Assembly: GCF_003044935.1 (NCBI RefSeq)
Contig: NZ_POXP01000001.1
Span: 992,001-1,056,000 of the forward strand
Length of the DNA: 64,000 nt
Direction: 5' to 3'
Source of the DNA: Neisseria subflava
GTDB taxonomy: Bacteria; Pseudomonadota; Gammaproteobacteria; Burkholderiales; Neisseriaceae
In this document: positions 26,345-34,527 of the stretch, one piece after another
Position numbering within the stretch: the first letter of the stretch is position 1
How the letters are laid out: each line of letters opens with the position of its first letter
Made by a program: the position numbers and the translations under genes
The notes under the pieces: generated by a model
Seen by the model: the letters and a program-made list of their open reading frames with translations, nothing else
Told to the model about the DNA's origin: nothing
The model's database searches: none

Positions 26345-27379
26345 ATGAACACACACACATCCTTTGCACAACGACTCATCGATTGGCAACGGCAGCATGG
26401 CCGTCACGACTTGCCTTGGCAGATCAAAGACCCCTATTCCGTCTGGCTTTCAGAAATCATGCTCCAACAAACGCAGGTTGCTACCGTATTGGACTACTAT
26501 CCGCGTTTCTTAGCCAAATTCCCAACCGTGCAATCGCTTGCCGCTGCGCAGCAAGACGAGGTTTTATCCTTGTGGGCAGGCTTGGGCTATTACAGCCGCG
26601 CACGCAATCTGCACAAAGCAGCGCAACAAGTCGTCAGACAATTCGGCGGTATCTTTCCATCCGAACGCAAAGACTTAGAAACGCTCTGCGGCGTAGGCAG
26701 AAGTACCGCCGCCGCTATTTCTGCCTTTGCTTTTAACCGACGAGAAACCATCTTGGACGGCAACGTCAAACGCGTTCTCTGCCGTGTCTTTGCCCAAGAC
26801 GGCAATCCGCAAGATAAGAAATTTGAAAACTCGCTTTGGACGCTTGCCGAAAGCCTACTGCCGTCTGAAAACACTGATATGCCTGCCTACACGCAAGGCT
26901 TGATGGACTTGGGCGCAACCGTCTGCAAACGAACAAAACCTTTGTGCCATCAATGCCCGATGGCAGACATCTGCGAAGCAAAAAAACAAAACCGCATTGA
27001 CGAGCTGCCCCGCAAAAAAACTGCCCCCGAAGTGCAAACCCTACCGCTTTATTGGCTGATTATTCACCACACTGACGGCGCATTATTGCTTGAAAAACGC
27101 CCTGCCAAAGGCATTTGGGGCGGTCTGTATTGCGTCCCCTGTTTTGAAAAATTAGACGATTTGTATGCTTACGCCGAACGCTTCGGTATTGTTTCAGACG
27201 GCCTTGAAGAACAAACCACATTTACCCACCGCCTGACCCACCGCTTATTGATGATTACCCCTTTTCAGACGCAACAAAGGCCGTCTGAACATCTTTCAGA
27301 CGGCCTTTGGATATCAGCGGAACAGTTGGCGGATTATGGTTTACCCAAACCTTTAATCAAATATTTGGCGAAAGGCTAA
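26345..27379 (+). CDS. mutY: A/G-specific adenine DNA glycosylase
   Basis: Removes adenine mispaired with 8-oxoguanine (344 aa). The helix-hairpin-helix LCGVGRSTAAAISAFAF lies near residue 118, and the catalytic Asp in ETILDGNVKRVLCRVF near 138. The iron-sulfur cluster ligands are CKRTKPLCHQCPMADIC (C-x6-C-x2-C-x5-C) near 196-212. The C-terminal Nudix-like domain recognises 8-oxoG. Four DUS cores lie inside the gene, three of them in the last 190 bases, so the peptide RPSEHLSDG is partly dictated by DUS. The stop is 6 bp from the convergent lipoprotein gene. Confidence 0.97.
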   Translation: MNTHTSFAQRLIDWQRQHGRHDLPWQIKDPYSVWLSEIMLQQTQVATVLDYYPRFLAKFPTVQSLAAAQQDEVLSLWAGLGYYSRARNLHKAAQQVVRQFGGIFPSERKDLETLCGVGRSTAAAISAFAFNRRETILDGNVKRVLCRVFAQDGNPQDKKFENSLWTLAESLLPSENTDMPAYTQGLMDLGATVCKRTKPLCHQCPMADICEAKKQNRIDELPRKKTAPEVQTLPLYWLIIHHTDGALLLEKRPAKGIWGGLYCVPCFEKLDDLYAYAERFGIVSDGLEEQTTFTHRLTHRLLMITPFQTQQRPSEHLSDGLWISAEQLADYGLPKPLIKYLAKG

Positions 27380-27385
27380 ACCGCC

Positions 27386-27742
27386 CTATTCCACAATCTC
27401 TTTAAATACAACTTCTTTCCCACCGCGAATCAATACGGCAAAACCATCGCCAATTTGCCAACGCGAGCTTGGATTGGCGTACTCGACACCCTGACTCTGC
27501 AAGCGGACTTGCGCCAGTTTCTCAACCGTATTGCCTTCACGCAACTCAACCATCATCGGGCTGTGGCTGTTGATATAAATTGCAGTAATCGTCCGACCTT
27601 GTACGGATTGATAACGGACAGAATACGTCTGCGCCTGTGCAATGACCGGTAACGGCGCGTCTGGACGCACGGCTTTATACGAGCCGCACGAAACGCACAA
27701 ACTCACGCACAAAGCGCAGATAATTTTATTCAACATAGGCAT
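27386..27742 (-). CDS. Small lipoprotein, possibly MliC-like
   Basis: A 118-aa protein with a lipoprotein signal (LCVSLCVSCGSYK, lipid-modified Cys near residue 19). The mature part (YSVRYQSVQGRTITAIYINS, then MMVELREG and GDGFAVLIRGGKEVVFKEI) has the strand pattern of MliC-type lysozyme inhibitors, but lacks the usual cysteine pair. I regard that as a weak suggestion. Either ATG at 27742 or at 27736 could start it. It begins 3 bases after the stop of the zinc-finger gene, so the two are translationally linked. Confidence 0.65.
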   Translation of the reverse strand: MPMLNKIICALCVSLCVSCGSYKAVRPDAPLPVIAQAQTYSVRYQSVQGRTITAIYINSHSPMMVELREGNTVEKLAQVRLQSQGVEYANPSSRWQIGDGFAVLIRGGKEVVFKEIVE

Positions 27743-27745
27743 AGA

Positions 27746-27943
27746 TTAGTAATGGTGATGCGGAATCTCGCCATCAAGCCGGTAATAAGTGCCGCAATAC
27801 GGGCATTCAATCTCACTGTTGGACTGAATCGGCAAGAACACACGCGGATGGCCGTTCCATGTTTCATGATTAGGGCCGGAGCAATGCAGCGGCAAATCCT
27901 GCGGCTTGATGACTACAACGTTTTTTTCAGATTGTGTACTCAT
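27746..27943 (-). CDS. Zinc-finger protein, NDUFS6-like (zf-CHCC)
   Basis: A 65-aa protein with the pattern LHCSGP...HPRVFLPI...IECPYCGTYYRLDG, which matches the zf-CHCC domain found in the NDUFS6 accessory subunit of complex I and small bacterial relatives. Zinc ligands would be Cys, His and the CPYC pair. I start it at MSTQ because GAGGA lies 8 bases upstream; a GTG start 15 bases earlier has no ribosome site. Role in bacteria is unclear; complex I genes are not nearby. Confidence 0.8.
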   Translation of the reverse strand: MSTQSEKNVVVIKPQDLPLHCSGPNHETWNGHPRVFLPIQSNSEIECPYCGTYYRLDGEIPHHHY

Positions 27944-28021
27944 GGTTTGGTTCCTCACTATGTTTTCTTATCTTCCGATATTGTAAAGCAAAACGGCCGC
28001 TAGGTTCGACTGAAAACATTA

Positions 28022-28027
28022 TATAAT
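28022..28027 (+). promoter_or_regulatory. TATAAT -10 box before the DMP19 gene
   Basis: Perfect TATAAT with no good -35. Transcription would start near 28034, inside the DUS, leaving a leader of only about 16 bases. Confidence 0.5.
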
Positions 28028-28049
28028 CACTTTTTTCAGACGGCCTTTG

Positions 28050-28550
28050 ATGATGATGACTACCCTGCTCCGCCTTCAAGATTTCGATACTTCCGATTCC
28101 GCTTCATTTCTTTATACACTCAGTGCAGCCTATTTGGATCACACTGAACAGACAGGCGATGAAGACATGTCCAGCCTCAACGACGAACAGCATACATTAA
28201 TCGCACTTTGTTACCTCGACAGCCAGGTTCAAGAAGGCGGCTTTGTACAGCTTATCGCTTCAGGATACGGAGAATACATCTTCGGCAATCCGGTTGCTGA
28301 CAGCCTGCGCCGCTGGCGCATCAAGCCGATACCAAAAATCTTAGACAAAGCCAAGGCTCTGTACGAAAAACACGGCGAATCCATTGAAAAAATGGCAGAC
28401 GAGCAAAGGGATTTCGACGAAATCCGCAAAGCTTTTCCCGATTTTGAAGAGCTTGACGGCGATTATTATGACGTTGCCGATGAAGACTTGGAAACTGCGG
28501 CAGCGTACGTTCAGGCAAATTGGGATAAATTTGCCAAACTGTCAGACTGA
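28050..28550 (+). CDS. DMP19-family DNA-mimic protein
   Basis: A 166-aa, strongly acidic protein. The central block LNDEQHTLIALCYLDSQVQEGGFVQLIASGYGEYIF plus SLRRWRIKPIPKILDKAKALYEKHG is the DMP19/DUF4375 domain, and the tail is dense in Asp and Glu (FPDFEELDGDYYDVADEDLETAAAY). Meningococcal DMP19 mimics DNA and blocks the repressor NHTF from its operator; by homology this protein should bind a DNA-binding protein. No such regulator lies beside it. The start is ambiguous (ATG ATG ATG at 28050-28058) and lacks a Shine-Dalgarno, because a DUS occupies that position. Confidence 0.85.
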   Translation: MMMTTLLRLQDFDTSDSASFLYTLSAAYLDHTEQTGDEDMSSLNDEQHTLIALCYLDSQVQEGGFVQLIASGYGEYIFGNPVADSLRRWRIKPIPKILDKAKALYEKHGESIEKMADEQRDFDEIRKAFPDFEELDGDYYDVADEDLETAAAYVQANWDKFAKLSD

Positions 28551-28561
28551 AACCATAAAAC

Positions 28562-28596
28562 TTTGCCGGTTTGAATCATCTGTTCAAACCGGCAAA
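28562..28596. terminator. Non-DUS terminator between convergent genes
   Basis: TTTGCCGGTTTGAA and TTCAAACCGGCAAA make a perfect 14-bp stem with a 7-base loop between the DMP19 gene and the M48 protease gene. Confidence 0.8.
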
Positions 28597-28613
28597 ATCA
28601 TCAATACGTCAAA

Positions 28614-29387
28614 TTAACGTTTGTTTTTCTGATAAATCGGCATCACTTCAGGCAACATTTTGCGGATCGCATTGATACGCGCCTGATTGGTCGGATGGGT
28701 CGACAAAATAGCCAATGAGCTGCCGCCCTGTACTTTGTTCATTTTTTCCCACACACTTACCGCAGCCTCAGGATTGTAGCCTGCTTCAGCCATCAAACGC
28801 ACACCGCCGGCATCCGCTTCGCTTTCCTGATAACGTGAGAACGGTTTGGTCGCCAACAAATCTGCACCCAAACCGACCAAATCACCATCCACACCGGTTG
28901 AGCTGGCCAAAATCGAACCGCCCAAGCCGGTCAATACTTGTCCGCCCAAAGCTTTTTTACTGTGTTCCAACAAAGCATGGGTCATTTCATGGCCGACAAC
29001 GGCGGCAATTTCATCATCAGTCAGCTTCAATTTCTCTACTATACCGGTGTACACGGCCATTTTACCGCCCGGCATTGCCCATGCGTTCATTTCATCACTG
29101 CGGATAACGTTCATCTGCCAGTTGAAAGGCACGCCGGTTTTGTTGGCGCGCTCAGCATGAGGACGCAGACGTGCAAACACGCGTTGAACGCGTTGAGCAG
29201 TTGGAGATGAAACATCCAAAGCTTTTTGACCACGCGCGTTTTGAATGACTTGTGAGTAACTTTTGGCAGCATCTTCATTCAAAGTCGCAGTATCGTAGCC
29301 AACCATATCCGCTACAGAAGTACAGCCGGTCAACGCCAAAATCACACCCATGCCGGCCCAATATTTTTTATTCCATTTTTTCAACAT
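28614..29387 (-). CDS. Lipoprotein M48-family zinc metalloprotease
   Basis: A 257-aa protein with a lipoprotein signal (ILALTGCTS, Cys22). The catalytic motif VVGHEMTHALLEHS (HExxH) lies near residue 132, and the third ligand is in SRYQESEADAGGVRLMAEAGY near 187. The substrate-cleft segment AWAMPGGKMAVYTGIV near 110 is typical of the YggG/LoiP and BepA-like periplasmic proteases that police outer-membrane assembly. It lacks the TPR domain of BepA, so LoiP/YcaL-like is the better comparison. It lies between a non-DUS hairpin and a DUS hairpin, so is probably monocistronic. Confidence 0.9.
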   Translation of the reverse strand: MLKKWNKKYWAGMGVILALTGCTSVADMVGYDTATLNEDAAKSYSQVIQNARGQKALDVSSPTAQRVQRVFARLRPHAERANKTGVPFNWQMNVIRSDEMNAWAMPGGKMAVYTGIVEKLKLTDDEIAAVVGHEMTHALLEHSKKALGGQVLTGLGGSILASSTGVDGDLVGLGADLLATKPFSRYQESEADAGGVRLMAEAGYNPEAAVSVWEKMNKVQGGSSLAILSTHPTNQARINAIRKMLPEVMPIYQKNKR

Positions 29388-29452
29388 GTTTTCTCTCTGT
29401 GTTTTAAAATTAATGTAACGACATTGTACCCAAATTTAATATCCTTTACACA

Positions 29453-29484
29453 AAAGGCCGTCTGAACGGTTTCAGACGGCCTTT
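29453..29484. terminator. DUS hairpin after pbpG
   Basis: AAAGGCCGTCTGAA and TTTCAGACGGCCTTT around a short loop, downstream of pbpG on the minus strand. Confidence 0.75.
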
Positions 29485-29495
29485 AAGCGTAATAT

Positions 29496-30428
29496 TTAAG
29501 AACGGCGCTGCAGCATCCAAGACTCAATCTTACGCGCATCGTTCACGCGGGTTGTGGAAGACGGAGAGTTGAGCAATACAATGGTAATCGGCTGATTCTG
29601 TACATTGGCCTTAACCACCATAGAACGTCCTGCTTCACGAATATAGCCGGTTTTCTGCAATTCGATATTCCAGCTGCCCTCACGCACCAAGGCATTGGAG
29701 TTTTTGTAGTTTTGACGACCATTTGCCGTCCAAACCGAGCCGTAATTTGAAGTCGAATTTTTGCGAATCAGCGGATACTTACTGGCTGCCGCAACCATGC
29801 GGTTCAAATCGCGTGCAGTGGAAACGTTTTGGAAATTCAAACCGGTAGGCTCATAGAAACGACTGCTGGTCATACCCAGGCTTTGCGCTTTGGCATTCAT
29901 AGCCGCAACAAATGCGCTCATACCGCCCGGATACGTACGGCCCAATGCATGAGTAGCACGGTTTTCACTGCTCATCAGGCTCAGGTGCAACAGTTCGCCG
30001 CGTGTCAGCGTCGTGCCGATGCTCAAACGGCTGCCCGTACCTTTCAAACGGTCGATTTCAGCCTCGGTAATCGTAATCGGCTCGTTCATATCCAGATGCG
30101 CATCCAAAACCACCATCGCGCTCATCAATTTGGAAATAGAGGCAATCGGCATGACACGATCAGGGTTTTTCTGATACAGCACTTCACCGGTTTTATTATT
30201 GAAAATCAAAGCAGATTGCGAAGACAGCAGAGGACCTGCCAAAGCGGCTTGAGCTTCGACTTGGTCGGCATGACTCAATGCAAAAGCTTCCAGCGGGTCA
30301 TTTTGCACTGGGAAATTTTGCTCCAAAAATTGTCCCAATACATCCATATCATTGGCAACGGCAGGCGCAGAAGCAAAGGCCAATGCCACACCTGTCCATA
30401 CCATTCCTAAAGTTTTATAGATTTTCAT
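29496..30428 (-). CDS. pbpG: D-alanyl-D-alanine endopeptidase (PBP7-like)
   Basis: Periplasmic low-molecular-weight penicillin-binding protein (310 aa) that cuts peptidoglycan cross-links. A signal peptide (MKIYKTLGMVWTGVALAFASAPAVA) precedes the serine-protease-like domain. Catalytic motifs are SISKLM (SxxK) near residue 100, SEN near 157 and KTG (LQKTGYIREAG) near 265. I start at MKIYK, where the signal peptide begins; the longer form starting MYFF has no better ribosome site. Divergent from clpX. Confidence 0.88.
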   Translation of the reverse strand: MKIYKTLGMVWTGVALAFASAPAVANDMDVLGQFLEQNFPVQNDPLEAFALSHADQVEAQAALAGPLLSSQSALIFNNKTGEVLYQKNPDRVMPIASISKLMSAMVVLDAHLDMNEPITITEAEIDRLKGTGSRLSIGTTLTRGELLHLSLMSSENRATHALGRTYPGGMSAFVAAMNAKAQSLGMTSSRFYEPTGLNFQNVSTARDLNRMVAAASKYPLIRKNSTSNYGSVWTANGRQNYKNSNALVREGSWNIELQKTGYIREAGRSMVVKANVQNQPITIVLLNSPSSTTRVNDARKIESWMLQRRS

Positions 30429-30585
30429 ATCTGCCAATTCAAAAAAATACATTTAATTCAACATTCTGTTAAATTTTTCGACAATTGTAAAGCGAGTTGA
30501 GAAAACTTTGCGTTTGTTAGCAAGATATTCAAATCCCACGCCCTCATCTGTTTCTTAGACGATACGGCGCAATGCCTGCTCTGAT

Positions 30586-30614
30586 TTGAAAAAACACAAG
30601 ATAGTCATTATACT
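30586..30614 (+). promoter_or_regulatory. Predicted promoter of clpX
   Basis: TTGAAA (30586-30591) and TATACT (30609-30614) with 17-base spacing. Transcription would start near 30621, leaving a leader of about 97 bases. Confidence 0.7.
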
Positions 30615-30717
30615 TAGGCTCCTTTGTCAGAGGCATTCCCTCAATCCGGCAATACGCCCGAAATATCTGTTCCCCCTTTACAACACAGCCTCCATACAAC
30701 CATACGAAGAAATTATT

Positions 30718-31983
30718 ATGTCTGAAGAAAAACGCACCTGTTCATTCTGCGGGAAGTCTGAAAACGACGTTAAAAACCTGATCGAAGGCGAACACGCCTT
30801 CATCTGCAACGAATGTGTAGAAACTTGCGGCATAATGCTGCAAGACAACGAATCCGGCGAAATTGAAAACGAGCTTGTCAAAGCGAAAGAAGAAAACGCC
30901 GAGAAAAAACTGCCTACCCCGGCCGAAATCGTTGCCAACCTCAACGACCACGTTATCGGTCAGGAACACGCAAAAAAAGCGTTGGCAGTATCGGTTTACA
31001 ACCACTACAAACGCCTGCACCACCCGAAAGCAGAGGGCAAAGTCGAATTGTCCAAATCCAACATCCTGCTTATCGGTCCGACCGGCTCAGGTAAAACCCT
31101 GTTGGCGCAATCTTTGGCGCGCAAACTGGATGTCCCTTTTGTCATGGCAGATGCCACAACTTTGACCGAAGCCGGTTATGTCGGTGAAGACGTCGAACAA
31201 ATCATCACCAAACTTTTGGGCAAATGTGATTTTGACGTTGAAAAAGCCCAGCGCGGCATCGTCTATATCGATGAAATCGATAAAATCTCACGCAAAAGCG
31301 ACAACCCGTCCATCACGCGTGACGTATCCGGCGAAGGTGTGCAACAAGCCTTGCTGAAACTGATTGAAGGCACTGTAGCCAGCGTTCCTCCTCAAGGCGG
31401 ACGCAAACATCCGAACCAAGAATTCATCAATGTTGATACCACCAACATCCTCTTTATCTGCGGCGGCGCATTTGCCGGCTTGGAAAAAGTCATCCGCCAA
31501 CGTACTGAAAAAGGAGGTATCGGCTTTGGTGCAGCGGTACACAGCAAAGATGAAAACGCCGATATTTCAGCCCTGTTTGAAACCGTCGAGCCTGAAGACT
31601 TGATTAAATTCGGTTTGATTCCTGAGTTGATCGGCCGTCTGCCCGTGATTGCCACATTGGAGGAATTGGACGAAGACGCTTTGGTCAACATTTTGACCGA
31701 ACCGAAAAACGCCTTGGTCAAACAATATCAAACCTTGTTTGAAATGGAAGATGTCAGCCTTGAGTTTGAAGAAGACGCTTTGCGCAGCATCGCCAAACTG
31801 GCAATGGAACGCAAAACCGGTGCGCGCGGCCTGCGCTCTATCGTCGAACGCTGCCTCTTGGACACCATGTATGCCCTGCCAGATTTGAAAGACGTCGCCA
31901 AAGTCGTCATCAATAAAGAGGTGGTAGAAAAAGGCGAGCAGCCAAAACTTTTCCGCAAAGACGGCAGCGAATACAAACAGTAA
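30718..31983 (+). CDS. clpX: ClpX ATPase subunit of ClpXP protease
   Basis: Unfolds tagged proteins and feeds them to ClpP (421 aa). An N-terminal zinc-binding domain ([14 protein letters not shown]...CNECVETC, residues 8-36) is followed by an AAA+ module with Walker A GPTGSGKT near 120, Walker [10 protein letters not shown] near 182, pore-loop region GYVGEDVE, and the sensor-2 [10 protein letters not shown] near 370. The ATG at 30718 is chosen because the family starts at this zinc domain and the promoter lies upstream of it. clpP is not in the window. A strong terminator follows. Confidence 0.97.
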   Translation: MSEEKRTCSFCGKSENDVKNLIEGEHAFICNECVETCGIMLQDNESGEIENELVKAKEENAEKKLPTPAEIVANLNDHVIGQEHAKKALAVSVYNHYKRLHHPKAEGKVELSKSNILLIGPTGSGKTLLAQSLARKLDVPFVMADATTLTEAGYVGEDVEQIITKLLGKCDFDVEKAQRGIVYIDEIDKISRKSDNPSITRDVSGEGVQQALLKLIEGTVASVPPQGGRKHPNQEFINVDTTNILFICGGAFAGLEKVIRQRTEKGGIGFGAAVHSKDENADISALFETVEPEDLIKFGLIPELIGRLPVIATLEELDEDALVNILTEPKNALVKQYQTLFEMEDVSLEFEEDALRSIAKLAMERKTGARGLRSIVERCLLDTMYALPDLKDVAKVVINKEVVEKGEQPKLFRKDGSEYKQ

Positions 31984-31996
31984 AACTGATTCTTTG

Positions 31997-32026
31997 AAAA
32001 AGACGTGTAACCGTACACGTCTTTTT
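31997..32026 (+). terminator. Intrinsic terminator of clpX
   Basis: AAAAAGACGTGTA and TACACGTCTTTTT make a 13-bp perfect stem with loop ACCG, running into a T7 tract. Confidence 0.92.
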
Positions 32027-32067
32027 TTGAATTAAACTATATTGCCGAACAATTCTATATACGAAAC

Positions 32068-32100
32068 AAAGGCCGTCTGAAACATATTCAGACGGCCTTT
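32068..32100. terminator. DUS hairpin upstream of the lipoprotein stop
   Basis: AAAGGCCGTCTGAA and TTCAGACGGCCTTT with a 5-base loop. It serves the convergent minus-strand lipoprotein gene and backs up the clpX terminator. Confidence 0.75.
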
Positions 32101-32172
32101 GTTTTCAAGTTGCTCTAAGTCTGTCTTCATCCGGAGTATTGATGAGAGTGACTTCCTTGAATTTTATGAAGC

Positions 32173-32523
32173 TTATTTTTTTGCTTTTTTAGCAGCTTTT
32201 TTTGCAGGAGCGGCTTTAGCAGGAGCAGCTTTAGCAGCAGGCTCGGATGCGGCAGCTTCAGGAGCAACATCCTCAGGCGCTGCTACCGGTTCAGAGGCAG
32301 CGGGCTCGGAAGCAGCTGACTCAGCCGTACGTTGATAGCCTTTGTCTTTCATGCAGGCATCAAACACAGCACGGTCAGCATTTTCACCAGATGCCTGTTG
32401 GCATTGGGTCATTGCTTCTTCAACAGTGACGCGTGGTGCTGCCGCTTCTTCAGCGGGTTTGGAAGAAGAACAAGCTGCCAACATCAGGCTACCGGTTGCA
32501 AGAGCGATCAATAAAGTTTTCAT
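32173..32523 (-). CDS. Lipoprotein with Ala/Lys-rich histone-like tail
   Basis: A 116-aa protein with a lipoprotein signal (LMLAACSSS, Cys18). A small folded part with two cysteines (VEEAMTQCQQASGENADRAVFDACMKDKGY) covers residues 33-62. Then come Ala/Ser/Glu/Pro repeats (AASEPAASEPVAAP), and finally a strongly basic tail (AAKAAPAKAAPAKKAAKKAKK). The acidic-to-basic low-complexity tail recalls H.8-type linkers and lysine-rich histone-like tails, which could bind cell wall, LPS or DNA. I do not know the function. The repeated GCAGGAGC/GCTTTAGC units make the 3' end prone to length change. Confidence 0.7.
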   Translation of the reverse strand: MKTLLIALATGSLMLAACSSSKPAEEAAAPRVTVEEAMTQCQQASGENADRAVFDACMKDKGYQRTAESAASEPAASEPVAAPEDVAPEAAASEPAAKAAPAKAAPAKKAAKKAKK

Positions 32524-32786
32524 AATTGTATATTCCTAAATTTTAATTTTATGGTTTACCGTTAAACGGGAGATACAGGCTGTCAAACAGCCCTGCACCT
32601 CAATATTGAGTACCCAATTCCAATTTAGTTTCATTTCATCCTGTAAGTTTTTGATAAATTAATCCTATTGATGTTAAGACAAATGCTTAATTCCCAATAA
32701 ACTCAAAACCTTGCAGGCCAGTAACTTTTTCTGTTTTTGAACTGTAAAAATATCAAAACTTAGACGATTTTAGCTGCAACCATCAT
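32524..32786. other. Intergenic stretch without recognisable gene
   Basis: A+T-rich DNA upstream of the minus-strand lipoprotein. I see a short inverted repeat near 32579 (GGCTGT...ACAGCC) and no reading frame, RNA gene or DUS. Confidence 0.5.
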
Positions 32787-32953
32787 TTGGGGAGTCCCTC
32801 TTTTTATGGCATAATGGACTACTTACCGGATAGTTCCGTACCCCTTTTTTCAAACCGCAGAATCAAAATCATACTGCGGTTTATCCATTTCAGAATCAGA
32901 TTTTTCAGACGGCCTCACCATTCAAAAGGCCGTCTGAACAGAAAGCCACCATC
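32787..32953 (+). promoter_or_regulatory. rhlE promoter and structured 130-base leader
   Basis: TTGGGG (32787-32792) and CATAAT (32810-32815) are 17 bases apart. The leader from about 32822 contains a 9-bp hairpin AAACCGCAG/CTGCGGTTT (32852-32882) and an inverted DUS pair (32904-32938) ending 15 bases before the start codon, so the ribosome site region adjoins a stable stem. Long structured leaders are common for DEAD-box helicase genes; autoregulation or cold response is inference. Confidence 0.55.
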
Positions 32954-34345
32954 ATGAATCCTTTCTCTTCACTCGGTTTAGGCAGCGAATTAGTCTCTGC
33001 CCTGACCGATCAGGGTTATGAAAACCCGACGCCTATCCAAGCCGCAGCGATTCCTAAAGCCTTGGCAGGACACGACCTTTTGGCCGCAGCACAAACCGGC
33101 ACAGGTAAAACCGCCGCCTTTATGCTGCCCAGCCTCGAACGCCTGAAACGCTACGCCACATCCAGCACCTCCCCTGCCATGCACCCCGTCCGCATGTTGG
33201 TATTGACCCCGACCCGCGAACTGGCTGATCAAATTGACCAAAACGTACAGGCCTATATTAAAAATCTTCCTTTGCGCCATACCGTCCTCTTCGGCGGCGT
33301 CAACATGGACAAACAAACTGCCGACTTGCGCGCCGGTTGCGAAATCGTTGTCGCTACGGTTGGCCGACTGCTCGACCACGTTAAACAAAAAAACATCAAT
33401 TTAAACAAAGTTGAAATCGTTGTACTCGATGAAGCCGACCGTATGCTTGATATGGGTTTCATCGACGATATCCGCAAAATCATGCAGATGTTGCCCAAAC
33501 AGCGACAAACCCTGCTTTTTTCCGCCACTTTCTCACCGCCTATCCGCAAGCTTGCACAAGATTTTATGCACACGCCTGAAATGGTCGAGGTGGCCGCGCA
33601 AAACACCACCAACGCCAATGTCGAGCAACACATCATTGCCGTTGATGCACTCAAAAAGCGCAACCTGCTCGAACGTCTGATTGTTGATTTGCATATGAAT
33701 CAAGTCATTGTATTCTGCAAAACCAAACAAAGCGTCGATCAAGTTACCCGCGACCTCGTCCGCCGCAACATTGCCGCCCAATCCATCCACGGCGACAAAT
33801 CCCAACAAAGCCGACTGGAAACCCTCAATGCCTTTAAAGAAGGCACATTACGCGTTTTGGTTGCCACCGACGTTGCAGCGCGCGGCTTGGATATTGCCGA
33901 GTTGCCTTTCGTCATCAACTACGAGCTGCCAACCCAACCTGAAGACTACGTTCACCGCATCGGACGTACCGGCCGGGCCGGTGCCGACGGCGTTGCCATT
34001 TCCTTGATGGATAAAACCGAACAGAAAATGTTTGAATCCATTAAAGAGCTGATCGGCAGCGATTTGAATGTGGAACGCATCGAAGGCTTTGAGCCGCATT
34101 GGTGGGGCAACGACAATCAAGATGAAGCCAAAGCGCAACCGGTTCAACACAACGACAGCCGCTCTCGCCGCGATGATAGAAACAAACGCAACGAATACGC
34201 GAATAAATCAGACAAAAGCTCGAAAAAAGCAGAAGAGAAAAACGATCCGGGTATTGTCTGCGGCAAAATTGCCGGCAGAACACGCCGCAGCCGTCACGAG
34301 CGTCAGCCTTGCGCCCTGCTCCAACCTGGTTTTGGCGTAAAGTAA
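32954..34345 (+). CDS. rhlE: DEAD-box RNA helicase RhlE
   Basis: ATP-dependent RNA helicase (463 aa) for ribosome assembly or RNA decay. Motifs are in order: Q motif GYENPTPIQAAAIP, motif I AQTGTGKT near residue 48, PTRELADQI, DEADRMLDMGF near 160, SATF near 190, then in domain 2 VIVFCKTKQ, ATDVAARGLDI and HRIGRTGRAG near 338. The C-terminal extension from about 390 is charged and basic (SRRDDRNKRNEYANKSDKSSKKAEEKN), a typical RNA-binding tail of RhlE. Confidence 0.93.
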   Translation: MNPFSSLGLGSELVSALTDQGYENPTPIQAAAIPKALAGHDLLAAAQTGTGKTAAFMLPSLERLKRYATSSTSPAMHPVRMLVLTPTRELADQIDQNVQAYIKNLPLRHTVLFGGVNMDKQTADLRAGCEIVVATVGRLLDHVKQKNINLNKVEIVVLDEADRMLDMGFIDDIRKIMQMLPKQRQTLLFSATFSPPIRKLAQDFMHTPEMVEVAAQNTTNANVEQHIIAVDALKKRNLLERLIVDLHMNQVIVFCKTKQSVDQVTRDLVRRNIAAQSIHGDKSQQSRLETLNAFKEGTLRVLVATDVAARGLDIAELPFVINYELPTQPEDYVHRIGRTGRAGADGVAISLMDKTEQKMFESIKELIGSDLNVERIEGFEPHWWGNDNQDEAKAQPVQHNDSRSRRDDRNKRNEYANKSDKSSKKAEEKNDPGIVCGKIAGRTRRSRHERQPCALLQPGFGVK

Positions 34346-34385
34346 ACAACGCTGATTAATCGGTTTCTGATTATTTATCCTAAGC

Positions 34386-34422
34386 AAAGGCCGTCTGAAA
34401 CTTATCTTTCAGACGGCCTTTT
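34386..34422 (+). terminator. DUS hairpin after rhlE
   Basis: AAAGGCCGTCTGAAA and TTTCAGACGGCCTTTT around a short loop, with a T-run; ends rhlE. Confidence 0.8.
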
Positions 34423-34472
34423 ATTAAACTAAAAATAAAAAGGACGTGATGAACACGCCCTTTATTTTTCCG

Positions 34473-34508
34473 TTTCAGACGGCCTTTATTATTTAAGGTC
34501 GTCTGAAA
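34473..34508 (-). terminator. Second DUS hairpin, downstream of acnB
   Basis: TTTCAGACGGCCTT pairs with AAGGTCGTCTGAAA, where the right arm is the mucosa-type variant GGTCGTCTGAA, leaving one mismatch. It lies just after the acnB stop on the minus strand. Confidence 0.6.
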
Positions 34509-34527
34509 ATCGGTTTACCTTGTTACA

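Noticed and set aside
27279-27306. Inverted DUS in mutY as a transcription terminator
   Set aside because: It lies inside the coding region with no T-run, and the frame continues through it.
30586-30717. Longer ClpX starting at TTG 30586
   Set aside because: This TTG is the -35 of a good promoter, and the added residues do not belong to the ClpX family.
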